From a virus: a DNA stretch of 23,745 nt. This document shows positions 1-7,113 of this stretch, piece after piece. The translations under genes and the position numbers were made by a program. Below the pieces are notes generated by a model. The model worked only from the letters and a program-made list of their open reading frames with translations, searched no databases and was not told the origin of the DNA. Location: the IMG/VR virus record IMGVR_UViG_3300032267_000353, positions 1 to 23,745 of that record; one strand, given 5' to 3'. The first letter of the stretch is position 1; the number at the start of each line of letters is the position of its first letter.

Positions 1-2445
1 ATTTACAAGGTGCGCGACCCTAGCGGTGCTATCCGCGAAATTGAGGGGCCATCGGGCGCAACAGATGACCAAGTTATAGCAAAAGCCAAAGAGTTATTTG
101 CTACACCTGTCGCAATACCTACTGGTGGTATTCCAGTGGGTCGAACTGCAAGTACCCAAGAGGGAACTATGGGTGCGTATACTCCTCGTCGAGAGGTGTC
201 AACGCCAAAATTGCCCAGTATGTTCACAACAGCACCAGAGCCTGTTGCAGAGGCACAGGGTTCATTGGCTACGATTAGAGGTTTGGTTTCCCCAATATTT
301 CCTGAAACCACCCGCAAATTTTATACGCAGCTTGGTTGGGCAGAACCAACAACAGAGCCATTAAAAGCGGCGCAATTTGGTGGGGAATTCGCTGGACAAA
401 CTGCTATTACTGCTCCACTTGGTGGCGTAATAGCTAGACCATTAGCAACAGTAGCACCATATGCACCAACCGTCATTAATCCAATCGTAAATGCTTTGCG
501 GTCATCTGGTTTTAGTTCTGGTTTGTTGCCCGCTGCTAAAGTTGTTCCTGGGGTTGCACCTCAAGCAATCCCCTTATCAACCCGCGCTGCCGACATTGGT
601 GCGCGTGTAGTTGGTGGTGGCGTGACTGGCGGCGCAACTGCGGCGCTTACTAACCCTGACGAAATTGGTGCTGGCACTAGTGTTGGTGCAGGTCTGGCTG
701 TTGCAGCGCCGCCTATTGTTAAGGGTCTGGCTAAAAGTGCAGGATTTTTAGTTGATGCTTTTAGTGGACAACTTCCTGCTGTTGGCGCTGGAAAAATTGC
801 GCGTGAAGTTGCTGGTGAACGTATTGGTGCAATTCGCGCCGCACTTGCCGCTGCACCAGAAGATGTAACTGCCGCACAAGCCACATCAGGAATTAAGAAA
901 GATGCTTGGCAAGCGTTTGGTGAGATGGCTGGCAAAACAGACCAAAGGTCTACTTTGTTAAAGCAGCAAGCAGCAAATGATTTATCTGCATTGCAACGCA
1001 TGGCTGAAGGTGGCAATGAAACACAGATGCGGGCAGCATATGAGCAGTCAATTAAACGACTGAATCAATTAACTGCCGACCTGAGAAATGTGCCTTTGCA
1101 AGCGGCTAATCAGGCCAACCAAACCATTAATCAATTAGCACCCAAGCTGGAGCAACGTCAAGCAAGCATGGTAAATGCGTTGCGTGAAGGAATGCCAGCA
1201 AACCTACCTTCTGGTGCGGCTGGCACACCAGCACCTGGCGTATCTGGCATTCATGCGGGGACAGAAGCATTGCAACGTGCAAATGTTGCAGATGATGCTG
1301 CTAGACGGTTAATGGTTGCACGTTCTCAAGCTGCTCGCGGAGGTGTTTCAGAATCAACTGTGCCCGGTGCAAATGATAGGCGCATTGAAAGTGCCAATCG
1401 TTTTGTATCGGAGCAATGGCAGCAGGCTTCTGATGAATTTGCAAACATTGCAAAACAACGCCGCGCGGAGGCTGGATTTATTGAGCGTCAAATTGGCAGT
1501 CTTGAGGCTCATGGTTTGAGGCCATTGGATGCTGGAAGCATTACAGCAGCAATTGACCAAAAACTTTCTACGCCGGGACTTCGTGCCAGTTCTAACATGA
1601 CCAAGGTTTTGCAGGCAGTTAAAGACGACATTGCCAATTTGACCGAAAAAGGTGGCGGCGTCATTGACGCACATGATCTTTACACCCTTCGCAAAGAAGG
1701 CATCAACGAGCGCATCATGCAAATCATGGGGCAAACCGATCCCAAGATAAGCGCCAAAGTGACGCGAAATGTACTGCAAGAAGTTCGTCCACTTATTGAT
1801 GATGCTATTGAAAAAGCTGGCGGCACAGGTTGGAAAGATTACCTTAAAACGTATTCTCAAGGTATGCAAGCCATTGACCAAAAAGCAATGGCAGCACAAG
1901 CAGCAAAGTTGTTTGAAAACGCACCAAATGAATACGTTAAGTTAGTTCGAGGTAACAACCCAGATGCGGTAGAAGCCATCTTTGGACCAGGCAGTTACGA
2001 CATTTTTAAAGAGATGGGCAGCAAGATGCCTACTTTAGAAAAAGTGGCTAGTAATGTTGAGCGCAATGCTGCAATGAAAGAAGCGGCAACCGCTGGAACC
2101 GAAGCACTTGGAAAAGTAATTGGCGAAGATTCATTTCGTTTGCGCTTTCCAAGTCTTTTAAACCGCGCTACTACAGCGGCCAATTTAACATTGGACATCT
2201 TAGAAAAACGCCTTGACAAGAAAATTTTTGCCGAAATGCAAAAAGGTATGGCGTCTGGAAAAAGCGCATTGGAAATGTTAAATACATTGCCAGCAGCTGA
2301 AAAAAGCAAAGTTCTTCGCGTGTTGTCTGACCCCGAATCTTGGGGTAAGGCGGGTACAATTTCGGCAAGAATTGCCACAAGGCAAGAGCAACCAGTTAAC
2401 GCCCTTGCTCCTCAGCAAGAAAACCAAAACGCCCTAGCAAAGTAA
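1..2445 (+). CDS. Putative DNA ejection / internal virion protein (5' end cut by window)
   Basis: The reading frame is open from base 1 and the first in-window start is a GTG at 10. The residues before it (I-Y-K) read as protein, so the true start is probably a few codons upstream. The N-terminus (VRDPSGAIREIEG, then a DDQVIAKAKELF segment) is a type often seen at the front of phage internal virion proteins. Residues about 100-260 are rich in Gly, Ala, Pro and Val with hydrophobic stretches. The rest is Ala/Gln/Lys-rich and mostly helical or coiled-coil in character. Length (over 811 aa), composition and position just before the lysis cassette match ejection proteins of podovirus-like phages, which leave the capsid with the DNA. 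I see no lysozyme or transglycosylase motif. The role is inferred from context and composition. Confidence 0.65.
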   Translation: MYKVRDPSGAIREIEGPSGATDDQVIAKAKELFATPVAIPTGGIPVGRTASTQEGTMGAYTPRREVSTPKLPSMFTTAPEPVAEAQGSLATIRGLVSPIFPETTRKFYTQLGWAEPTTEPLKAAQFGGEFAGQTAITAPLGGVIARPLATVAPYAPTVINPIVNALRSSGFSSGLLPAAKVVPGVAPQAIPLSTRAADIGARVVGGGVTGGATAALTNPDEIGAGTSVGAGLAVAAPPIVKGLAKSAGFLVDAFSGQLPAVGAGKIAREVAGERIGAIRAALAAAPEDVTAAQATSGIKKDAWQAFGEMAGKTDQRSTLLKQQAANDLSALQRMAEGGNETQMRAAYEQSIKRLNQLTADLRNVPLQAANQANQTINQLAPKLEQRQASMVNALREGMPANLPSGAAGTPAPGVSGIHAGTEALQRANVADDAARRLMVARSQAARGGVSESTVPGANDRRIESANRFVSEQWQQASDEFANIAKQRRAEAGFIERQIGSLEAHGLRPLDAGSITAAIDQKLSTPGLRASSNMTKVLQAVKDDIANLTEKGGGVIDAHDLYTLRKEGINERIMQIMGQTDPKISAKVTRNVLQEVRPLIDDAIEKAGGTGWKDYLKTYSQGMQAIDQKAMAAQAAKLFENAPNEYVKLVRGNNPDAVEAIFGPGSYDIFKEMGSKMPTLEKVASNVERNAAMKEAATAGTEALGKVIGEDSFRLRFPSLLNRATTAANLTLDILEKRLDKKIFAEMQKGMASGKSALEMLNTLPAAEKSKVLRVLSDPESWGKAGTISARIATRQEQPVNALAPQQENQNALAK

Positions 2446-2449
2446 CATC

Positions 2450-2683
2450 ATGGAAACCCAGCAACTCCTAAACATCGGCCTCAGCACCGTAATGCTTGTA
2501 ATTGGCTGGTTTGCCCGTGAACTTTGGGCGGCGGTCAAAGAATTAAAAGTTGACCTGTCTAAGATGCGTGAGGACTTGCCCAAGATATATCTTTCCAAGG
2601 ACGACTACAGGTCTGATCTAAAAGACATTCGGGATATGCTGGGCAAGATTTTTGACAAACTAGACAACAAACAGGATAAATAA
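2450..2683 (+). CDS. Small membrane protein of the lysis cassette
   Basis: This 77-aa protein has one N-terminal transmembrane helix (residues about 7-27, rich in Leu, Val, Ile, Gly and Trp). A charged, probably coiled-coil cytoplasmic part follows (KELKVDLSKMREDL, then KDDYRSDLKDIRDML). It starts 4 bases after the ejection gene and its stop overlaps the next ATG as TAATG. Proteins of this shape sit beside holins in many phages and are often called holin-like or XhlA/hemolysin-like. It could assist the holin or be a spanin-like part, but no spanin signal or lipobox is visible. The ORF and topology are seen directly; the lysis role is inferred from its neighbours. Confidence 0.7.
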   Translation: METQQLLNIGLSTVMLVIGWFARELWAAVKELKVDLSKMREDLPKIYLSKDDYRSDLKDIRDMLGKIFDKLDNKQDK

Positions 2684-3060
2684 TGGACCTTGGTGCAATA
2701 TCCGGTTTAGTCAACACGGCTATCAACAAAATATGGCCTGACAAGACTGAGGCTGAAAAGCAGCAGCTTGCCGCAGCCGTAATGATTGTCCAAGGGCAGC
2801 TAGACATCAACAAGGTGGAGGCGGCAAACCCCAGTGTTTTTGTTTCTGGTTGGCGTCCATTTATCGGCTGGGTCTGCGGCGCGGCTTGTGCGTGGAATTG
2901 GATTGGATTACCTATTGCAGCAATGGCGCTAAAGGTTTACCAGATTGACATTCCTTTGTCGCCAGCTAATCTTACTGAGATGCTGCCTGTCCTTATGGGT
3001 ATGCTTGGGCTTGGTGGCTTGCGTACCATTGAGAAAATCAAAGGCGTAGCAGCGCAATGA
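2683..3060 (+). CDS. Holin, 3TM family
   Basis: This 125-aa protein has an amphipathic N-terminal half (residues 1-45, with the segment DKTEAEKQQLAAAVM). A membrane part follows, with the motif GWRPFIGWVCGAACAWNW at about residues 56-73 and further hydrophobic helices at about 74-90 and 98-115. The WRPF-W motif is typical of the phage 3TM holins (the GTA_holin_3TM type). Such holins permeabilise the inner membrane and release the endolysin at lysis. The start has AGGA 6 bases upstream. Its stop overlaps the endolysin start by 4 bases, supporting one lysis operon. Confidence 0.85.
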   Translation: MDLGAISGLVNTAINKIWPDKTEAEKQQLAAAVMIVQGQLDINKVEAANPSVFVSGWRPFIGWVCGAACAWNWIGLPIAAMALKVYQIDIPLSPANLTEMLPVLMGMLGLGGLRTIEKIKGVAAQ

Positions 3061-3485
3061 ACTTGTCTCCGCATTTCACCCTCGACGAGTTAACCCACAC
3101 CGACCACCGGACGCTGGACAACACGCCAAATGACGAAGAACGAGCAAATCTGGTACGACTGGCTGAGTTTCTGGAGTTGGTCAAGGTGGCGCTTGGAAAT
3201 AAACCCGTCATGGTCAACTCCGCCTTCCGATCTAAAGCGGTCAACGATGCAGTCGGCTCCAAAGATACGTCCCAACATCGAGTGGGCTGTGCTGCGGACA
3301 TCCGTGTTCCCGGAATGACCCCAGATGCCGTTGTACGCTCCATCATTTCCTCTGGTTTAGCCTATGACCAGATCATCCGTGAGTTTGACGCTTGGACGCA
3401 TATCAGCATTCCAAACCATTCAAACCACCCGCCCCGCAGGCAGGCTCTTATCATTGACCGGCAGGGAACCCGTCAGCTTGCGTAA
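3057..3485 (+). CDS. Endolysin, peptidase M15-like (D-Ala-D-Ala carboxypeptidase fold)
   Basis: This 142-aa single-domain peptidase lacks a signal peptide, consistent with holin-dependent release. The M15 pattern is clear: SAFRS at residues 55-59, the zinc-ligand block SQHRVGCAADI with His74 and Asp81, and the third ligand His115 in WTHIS. The N-terminus (SPHFTLDELTHTD) is the usual start of the M15_3 type. It is expected to cut peptidoglycan peptide cross-links. It overlaps the holin gene by 4 bases. No cell-wall-binding domain is present, which is normal for phages of Gram-negative hosts. Confidence 0.9.
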   Translation: MNLSPHFTLDELTHTDHRTLDNTPNDEERANLVRLAEFLELVKVALGNKPVMVNSAFRSKAVNDAVGSKDTSQHRVGCAADIRVPGMTPDAVVRSIISSGLAYDQIIREFDAWTHISIPNHSNHPPRRQALIIDRQGTRQLA

Positions 3486-3531
3486 CATAAATGTGTTAAG
3501 TTCTAAAAGTTTCTAAAACCAAGGATTTAAC

Positions 3532-4482
3532 ATGAATGTCTCGGATGAGGAATTTATAGAACTTTGGAACGTTCATCAGTCACCTTTAAAAATGGCAAAG
3601 GCTATTGGCGTCAATGAACGTGGCGTTTATAGGCGCAGAAATCACATAGAAAACAAACTTAATGTCAGCTTGGCTACTAACAAAGAATCGTACACCGCTT
3701 CACCTATAAGACCCAAATCTGAACTTGGAATTGAAAATGGCACAGTTATTGTTTTTTCTGACGCTCATTTCTGGCCTGGGATACGGACTACTGCTTTTCA
3801 GGGCCTATTGTGGGCGATTGAAAAGCTACAACCGAAAGCAGTTATTTGCAATGGGGATGCTTTTGACGGCGCATCTATTTCTCGCCATCCACCTTTGGGT
3901 TGGGCTAGAACGCCAAGCGTGATTGATGAATTAAATTCTTGTAAAGAAATGTTGGGTGAGATAGAAGAAGTTGCAAAAAAAGCGCGAAACAATGTAAAGC
4001 TAATTTTTACGATGGGCAATCACGATTCTCGATTTGAAACGCGCTTGGCTGCCAATGCTCCACAATACGTTCAGACACCAGGATTTAGGCTATCTGACCA
4101 CTTCCAAAACTGGTCATTTTGTATGCTCACTTGGGTTACTGATGACATCATTGTTAAGCACCGATACAAGGGAGGCGTACACGCTACCCACAACAATACG
4201 GTAGGGGCTGGAAAAACAATTGTAACGGGCCATTTGCACAGTTTAAAGGTTACACCTTATGCAGACTACAGTGGCAACCGTTTTGGCGTAGATACAGGCA
4301 CTTTGGCAGAGCCTTACGGCCCACAGTTTGATTACTCTGAAGGAAACCCGTTAAACCACCGGTCTGGCTTTGCCGTATTGACAATCAAAGATGGAAAACT
4401 GCTTTGGCCTGAATTGGTGCATAAATGGACAGATGGTCAAGTAGAATTTCGCGGAGAAGTGATTGACGTAAGTGGCCTTTAA
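3532..4482 (+). CDS. Calcineurin-like metallophosphoesterase with N-terminal HTH-like segment
   Basis: The 316-aa protein carries the full metallophosphoesterase motif series: D77-A-H79, G108-D109-x-x-D112, G162-N-H-D165, H217 within GVHATH, and G233-H-L-H236. Two metal ions should therefore be bound and a phosphoester hydrolysed. The substrate (nucleotide, nucleic acid or protein) cannot be told. Residues about 5-40 (HQSPLKMAKAIGVNERGVY, then Arg-rich) look like a helix-turn-helix, so binding to DNA is possible. An AAGGA site lies just before the ATG. The gene ends the rightward block after the endolysin and faces the leftward operon. It is not needed for lysis by any known mechanism. Confidence 0.85.
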   Translation: MNVSDEEFIELWNVHQSPLKMAKAIGVNERGVYRRRNHIENKLNVSLATNKESYTASPIRPKSELGIENGTVIVFSDAHFWPGIRTTAFQGLLWAIEKLQPKAVICNGDAFDGASISRHPPLGWARTPSVIDELNSCKEMLGEIEEVAKKARNNVKLIFTMGNHDSRFETRLAANAPQYVQTPGFRLSDHFQNWSFCMLTWVTDDIIVKHRYKGGVHATHNNTVGAGKTIVTGHLHSLKVTPYADYSGNRFGVDTGTLAEPYGPQFDYSEGNPLNHRSGFAVLTIKDGKLLWPELVHKWTDGQVEFRGEVIDVSGL

Positions 4483-4548
4483 AGAACAAAAAAGAAAATT
4501 CACGCAAGTAAACTCTCAATTTTGTCCTTATAAAAACACTTAAACAGC

Positions 4549-4872
4549 TTACGATTCTTTTTCTTCAACTTCGTATCCGTCAGCGTCCTCAACCAACAAC
4601 CATTCGCCGGAAACAACATCAAGCCAGTACCAAGCCTCGTGTTCTTCGTCGTACCAGCACCAGCAATCAGCGTCTTCGTCGTATTCGTACTCTTCGCCTT
4701 CAACGAAGTGATTGGCAATCTCATCAGAAATATCTATCTCCTCGTCGTCTTCCACCTCCTCGATGTCGGGGTTGCCCAACATTTGCACAGTCTGCAAAAA
4801 CTTCAGAATGGACTCGGTAGAGTACTCAAAAAAGCCACCGTCGGCCATGTCAACAGCTACAGTAAAAAACAT
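4549..4872 (-). CDS. Extremely acidic, Trp-rich hypothetical protein
   Basis: Not recognised. I chose the ATG at 4872 because GGAG sits 6 bases upstream; an in-frame TTG at 4884 is also possible. The 107-aa product has 36 Asp/Glu, only 2 Lys, no Arg and 5 Trp. Residues 1-35 look like an ordinary folded start (FFTVAVDMADGGFFEYS). Residues 36-107 are dense in acid with WCWYDEE and WYWLDV patches. It is the last gene of the leftward operon and has its own good ribosome site, unlike its upstream neighbours, which are coupled. Such charge is seen in DNA-mimic inhibitors, but acidic phage proteins of other roles exist too. Confidence 0.75.
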   Translation of the reverse strand: MFFTVAVDMADGGFFEYSTESILKFLQTVQMLGNPDIEEVEDDEEIDISDEIANHFVEGEEYEYDEDADCWCWYDEEHEAWYWLDVVSGEWLLVEDADGYEVEEKES

Positions 4873-4931
4873 AGAAGTCTCCAAAAATGGGGTACAGCGG
4901 GATGCTGCAAAAACATCTTACAACATTAAAA

Positions 4932-5108
4932 TTACAAGGTTTTTTGCTGCGAAATTACAACTTTTCTAAGTTCTTTCATAGCAAAGCTAAGATCGTTTTT
5001 AAGTGCTTCTATAACGTCCTGCTGCTCTTGCATTTTCAGGTAAGCGTCCTTCGCAAAGTTAGCCAAGTTTTTGTTTGACCAAGCGGCAAAATTAGGCAGA
5101 TCGTTCAT
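4932..5108 (-). CDS. Small hypothetical protein, 58 aa
   Basis: A short reading frame starts with ATG at 5108 and ends with TAA at 4932. Its start overlaps the stop of the upstream gene by 4 bases (ATGA), the coupling pattern used throughout this operon, which is the main evidence that it is real. The product begins MNDLPNFAAWSNKNLANFAK and continues as a charged, probably helical segment (KMQEQQDVIEALKNDLSFAM). It has no cysteines and no membrane segment. Function unknown; a helical adaptor or regulator would fit the composition but cannot be shown. Confidence 0.65.
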   Translation of the reverse strand: MNDLPNFAAWSNKNLANFAKDAYLKMQEQQDVIEALKNDLSFAMKELRKVVISQQKTL

Positions 5109-5323
5109 AGTGTCTGCATAGCTTTATCGTACATTTGAATCAAATCGTCTTTTGCTATGTAGCAGTTTTTTGTAATAGCCAAGTCTTTCAACTCGGCTAT
5201 TAACAATGCAATTCTGCGTTTGTGGTGCCTGTCATCATCATCATATTCGGCGCTGAGTTTGGCGTTGCCAGACACACCAAGCGTGCAGGGTTTTTGGTGC
5301 CAACGTAGCTGTTTAAGGCCCAT
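5105..5323 (-). CDS. Small hypothetical protein, 72 aa (start uncertain)
   Basis: Not recognised. From ATG 5323 the product begins MGLKQLRWHQKPCTLG. It has an acidic/basic middle (EYDDDDRHHKRR), then a helical end (ALLIAELKDLAI and KDDLIQMYDKAMQTL). A longer form from ATG 5386 (93 aa, GGAG 10 bases upstream) is possible. It would overlap the upstream gene by 74 bases and its extra residues look like an out-of-frame reading of that gene, so I prefer the short form, which overlaps by 11 bases. Its stop overlaps the next gene's ATG. Part of the leftward small-gene chain. Confidence 0.6.
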   Translation of the reverse strand: MGLKQLRWHQKPCTLGVSGNAKLSAEYDDDDRHHKRRIALLIAELKDLAITKNCYIAKDDLIQMYDKAMQTL

Positions 5324-5519
5324 ATGGCTGTTTGTTTTTGAAGTCAAAGCGTTGTTCCGTAGTTTTAAATGTGTAGGTGTGGTCATCAGCTATCAGCTCC
5401 AAACGGCGCAAGCCATGTTCAAAGCTAGCACCCCAGTTAAGGGACGCATACTTAGCTCCTTCTAGCTTCTCGGTGTAAACACCGCCTATATTATGCAGAA
5501 GCAACTCCTTTGGACTCAT
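5313..5519 (-). CDS. Small hypothetical protein, 68 aa
   Basis: Not recognised. The product starts MSPKELLLHNIGGVYTEKLE and continues with a mixed, soluble-looking sequence (ASLNWGASFEHGLRRLELIA) to a Lys/Phe-rich end. The ATG overlaps the upstream stop as ATGA (5516-5519), indicating translational coupling. No membrane segment, signal peptide or metal-binding pattern. Its 3' end overlaps the next gene. Real because of the coupling and ordinary protein composition; function unknown. Confidence 0.65.
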   Translation of the reverse strand: MSPKELLLHNIGGVYTEKLEGAKYASLNWGASFEHGLRRLELIADDHTYTFKTTEQRFDFKNKQPYGP

Positions 5520-5710
5520 TTCGCATCCTCCTTATCCATGTTTCGTTTTGGTAAGGGCAACCAGCCCAAGCACCAATCACGGTGCCAAATGCCTGTTGTA
5601 CATACACCGCCATGCGTGAGTAGTAATAACTTTGTGTTCTCTGGCGGCTTGGGGTCTCCGGCGTGAGGGTAAAAAAACTCCTGCCCACCGGCAAAGTAGC
5701 GTTGCTCCAT
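5516..5710 (-). CDS. Small conserved-looking hypothetical protein, 64 aa
   Basis: The product begins MEQRYFAGGQEFFYPHAGDP and continues with PPENTKLLLLTHGGVCTTG and a Trp/Cys-containing end. The FAGGQ-PHAGDPxPP-NTKLLLLT pattern resembles small proteins I have seen in phage early regions, but I know of no function. The ATG at 5710 overlaps the upstream stop by one base (TAATG). A competing frame (5491-5694) in the same stretch lacks coupling and has a less protein-like sequence. The beta-rich, Gly/Pro-containing sequence suggests a compact fold. Confidence 0.7.
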   Translation of the reverse strand: MEQRYFAGGQEFFYPHAGDPKPPENTKLLLLTHGGVCTTGIWHRDWCLGWLPLPKRNMDKEDAK

Positions 5711-5925
5711 TACATCCCTCTGCTCTTGTATCGTTGGTGGCTGTCAGCCCCTGGCCTAACAGGTGTCATCTGCTCTGGCCGGTATTCGGGGCGCTCCCAT
5801 AAACTCATGGCTGGCGATGGCGTAGGTGGCGGCGTAGTGCGTGTCGGGTCAACTTCATTAAGCAGCTTTTGCAGTTCCCGCGCTTTGCGCTCTGCGGCCC
5901 AGTCTCTGACTCGTACTCTAGTCAT
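5710..5925 (-). CDS. Small basic, Pro-rich hypothetical protein, 71 aa
   Basis: Not recognised. The N-terminal 25 residues are a basic amphipathic helix (VRVRDWAAERKARELQKLLN). The rest is low-complexity Pro/Thr/Arg-rich and probably disordered (PTRTTPPPTPSPAMS). The ATG overlaps the upstream stop by 4 bases (5922-5925), and the stop overlaps the downstream ATG. It may bind nucleic acid or a partner protein through the helix. That is a guess from composition. Confidence 0.6.
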   Translation of the reverse strand: MTRVRVRDWAAERKARELQKLLNEVDPTRTTPPPTPSPAMSLWERPEYRPEQMTPVRPGADSHQRYKSRGM

Positions 5926-6311
5926 GTGTTCTTCTCCTTGAGTTTGGCCTCAATTAAACGAATGTCATCCCATCCGACTGTTGATGTTTGAGGCCACATC
6001 TCAATGATGTCCTTATTCGTCAGCCCTACCCACGGGCGCTGATCTGGGCTTTGGTTTTTCTTTGCAAGAGATTTAAAAAAATCATTGTCCAGCCTGTCCT
6101 GCACTGGCTGTGCTGGTGTAGATGTGGTAGTAGCAAAACCACCAATACCTACAGGCACCCCAATTGTTACTTCTTCGCTGGCGCTGATGTGGTATATGTC
6201 GCCGTTCTCATCTGTACACACGCTGTACATCCCATCAATATGGTGGAATAAGAGAACCACACCATTACTTAGCATGATCTTGCTATTTCTTGGCACGTTA
6301 TAGAGTTTCAT
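5922..6311 (-). CDS. Hypothetical protein, 129 aa
   Basis: Not recognised. Residues 1-50 are beta-rich (KIMLSNGVVLLFHHIDGMYS, then DENGDIYHIS). A linker rich in Thr, Ala and Gly follows (IGGFATTTSTPAQPVQ). The C-terminal part contains FKSLAKKNQ, WVGLTNKDIIEMWPQ and GWDDIRLIEAKLKEK. The segment LTNKDIIEMWPQ looks like the LTDEEI-type helix found in several short phage early proteins. Start and stop overlap its neighbours by 4 bases each. Two small domains joined by a flexible linker is the likely shape. Confidence 0.7.
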   Translation of the reverse strand: MKLYNVPRNSKIMLSNGVVLLFHHIDGMYSVCTDENGDIYHISASEEVTIGVPVGIGGFATTTSTPAQPVQDRLDNDFFKSLAKKNQSPDQRPWVGLTNKDIIEMWPQTSTVGWDDIRLIEAKLKEKNT

Positions 6312-6514
6312 AGTTCTAGTCCTTGGTCTGATGTTGATATAGTTTCCGATACAAAGGCGAGTAGCTGTTCCAAATTCAATACAACATCGTGTTTCAGATG
6401 CTGCTTAAGTTTGTAGTGGACTTGCTGCAAGGCATCCCAAGCAGCGCCCGAGTTGATTGTGCTTCGGTACTTGTCCCCGTCTTCAGGGAGATTAAATTCA
6501 ATTGTGATCTTCAT
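6308..6514 (-). CDS. Small hypothetical protein, 68 aa
   Basis: The product starts MKITIEFNLPEDGDKYRSTI and continues with a helical part (AWDALQQVHYKLKQHLKH, then LEQLLAFVSETI). Short proteins with a KITIEFNLPED start, then an A-W-x-A-L-Q helix, are common in phage early operons, but I know of no function. Both ends overlap neighbours by ATGA. Beta strand followed by helices; no membrane segment. Confidence 0.7.
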   Translation of the reverse strand: MKITIEFNLPEDGDKYRSTINSGAAWDALQQVHYKLKQHLKHDVVLNLEQLLAFVSETISTSDQGLEL

Positions 6515-6606
6515 ATCAGTGCATCCTCGTGGTTGTCGGGGTTGAACTTAACCGGCGGCACGTTTACGGGCACCGGCATAGGGAAGGGCGGGAAGGGCCA
6601 ACTCAT
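6511..6606 (-). CDS. Mini-protein, Pro-rich, 31 aa
   Basis: A 32-codon frame lies between two coupled genes. Its ATG (6606) overlaps the stop of the upstream membrane-protein gene (6603-6605), and its TGA overlaps the next ATG (6511-6514). The product begins MSWPFPPFPMPVPVNVPPVK and ends in a polar tail. Without it the operon would have an unusual gap of about 90 bases, and the exact 4-base overlaps at both ends argue for a real gene. Nine or more prolines in 20 residues suggest an extended peptide. Function unknown. Confidence 0.55.
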   Translation of the reverse strand: MSWPFPPFPMPVPVNVPPVKFNPDNHEDALI

Positions 6607-6740
6607 GTCTTAGCCCACCAGTACCCAAGGCACATCATGCCAAAGCTAAAGATGCCAATGAGGGCGAGCATCGTCCACACGCCGGTGACAAACATCATCC
6701 ACAGCGGGGGGTTGTCAATGTTTTCTTCTTCGTTGGTCAT
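6603..6740 (-). CDS. Single-span membrane mini-protein, 45 aa
   Basis: The ATG at 6740 is preferred over the upstream in-frame start (6806) because a GAAAGAAG-type ribosome site precedes it and the same leader precedes the upstream gene. The product has an acidic N-terminus (MTNEEENIDNPPLW) followed by one hydrophobic helix (residues about 15-41, rich in Met, Val, Leu, Ile, Phe and Gly). It ends in WWAKT. One inner-membrane span, with acidic end outside or inside undetermined. It could be a host-takeover or superinfection-exclusion peptide; nothing in the sequence decides. Confidence 0.65.
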   Translation of the reverse strand: MTNEEENIDNPPLWMMFVTGVWTMLALIGIFSFGMMCLGYWWAKT

Positions 6741-6760
6741 GGTTTGTTTTCTTCTTTCAG
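6741..6760 (-). promoter_or_regulatory. Ribosome-binding leader, copy 1 of a near-repeat
   Basis: On the minus strand this 20-base leader (CTGAAAGAAGAAAACAAACC) sits directly before the ATG at 6740. It matches 18 of 20 bases of the leader before the GTG at 7113, in the same register to the start codon. It holds a purine-rich Shine-Dalgarno-like stretch. Confidence 0.6.
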
Positions 6761-7113
6761 TTGTAAAATAATTTTGTTTTCTTTTGTAAATGATACCCAG
6801 CATCAATTTCCGTTGGCGACCACCAGCGCCCGTTTACAAATCGGCGGCTAAGAATATATGCTGACATTTCTGCGTCTGTCCACCTTTTTGTAACTGGCGG
6901 TTGATACGGGTCTGTCAAATATTCAAACACTTTTCCTTCATTCCATTCGTTTGCTAACTTTTTAGCTTCGGTTTCATTAGTAAAAACTCGACCGTCACCC
7001 AACGTCAAACAATTAATGTTGTGTTTGTTCATAATGCCCCACCATCCATTGGGGCCAATGGCTTCGGCCTTGTAAGGGCCAAAAGCAAAATATTTACCTG
7101 GTCTTGCATTCAC
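6757..7113 (-). CDS. Hypothetical protein, 118 aa (GTG start)
   Basis: Not recognised. The GTG at 7113 is supported by the leader repeat just upstream and by a GTGA overlap with the previous gene's stop (7110-7113). The product begins MNARPGKYFAFGPYKAEAIG. It has a mixed alpha/beta middle (GWWGIMNKHNINCLTLGDGR, then NETEAKKLANEWNEG) and a C-terminus with KRWTDAEMSAYILSRRFVNG and WWSPTEIDAGY. Rich in Trp and Tyr. The first 60 residues read like a small beta domain that may bind a ligand. Its TGA lies inside the leader of the next gene. Confidence 0.7.
   Translation of the reverse strand: MNARPGKYFAFGPYKAEAIGPNGWWGIMNKHNINCLTLGDGRVFTNETEAKKLANEWNEGKVFEYLTDPYQPPVTKRWTDAEMSAYILSRRFVNGRWWSPTEIDAGYHLQKKTKLFYN

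Noticed and set aside
4483-4548. Possible terminator between the convergent rightward and leftward blocks
   Set aside because: Only a weak 6-bp A/T stem with a long loop could be drawn. T-rich runs exist but no stable hairpin is visible, so none is annotated.
5491-5694. Alternative minus-strand frame overlapping 5516-5710
   Set aside because: It has no coupling overlap and a less protein-like sequence than the 64-aa frame, which starts with TAATG and resembles other phage proteins.
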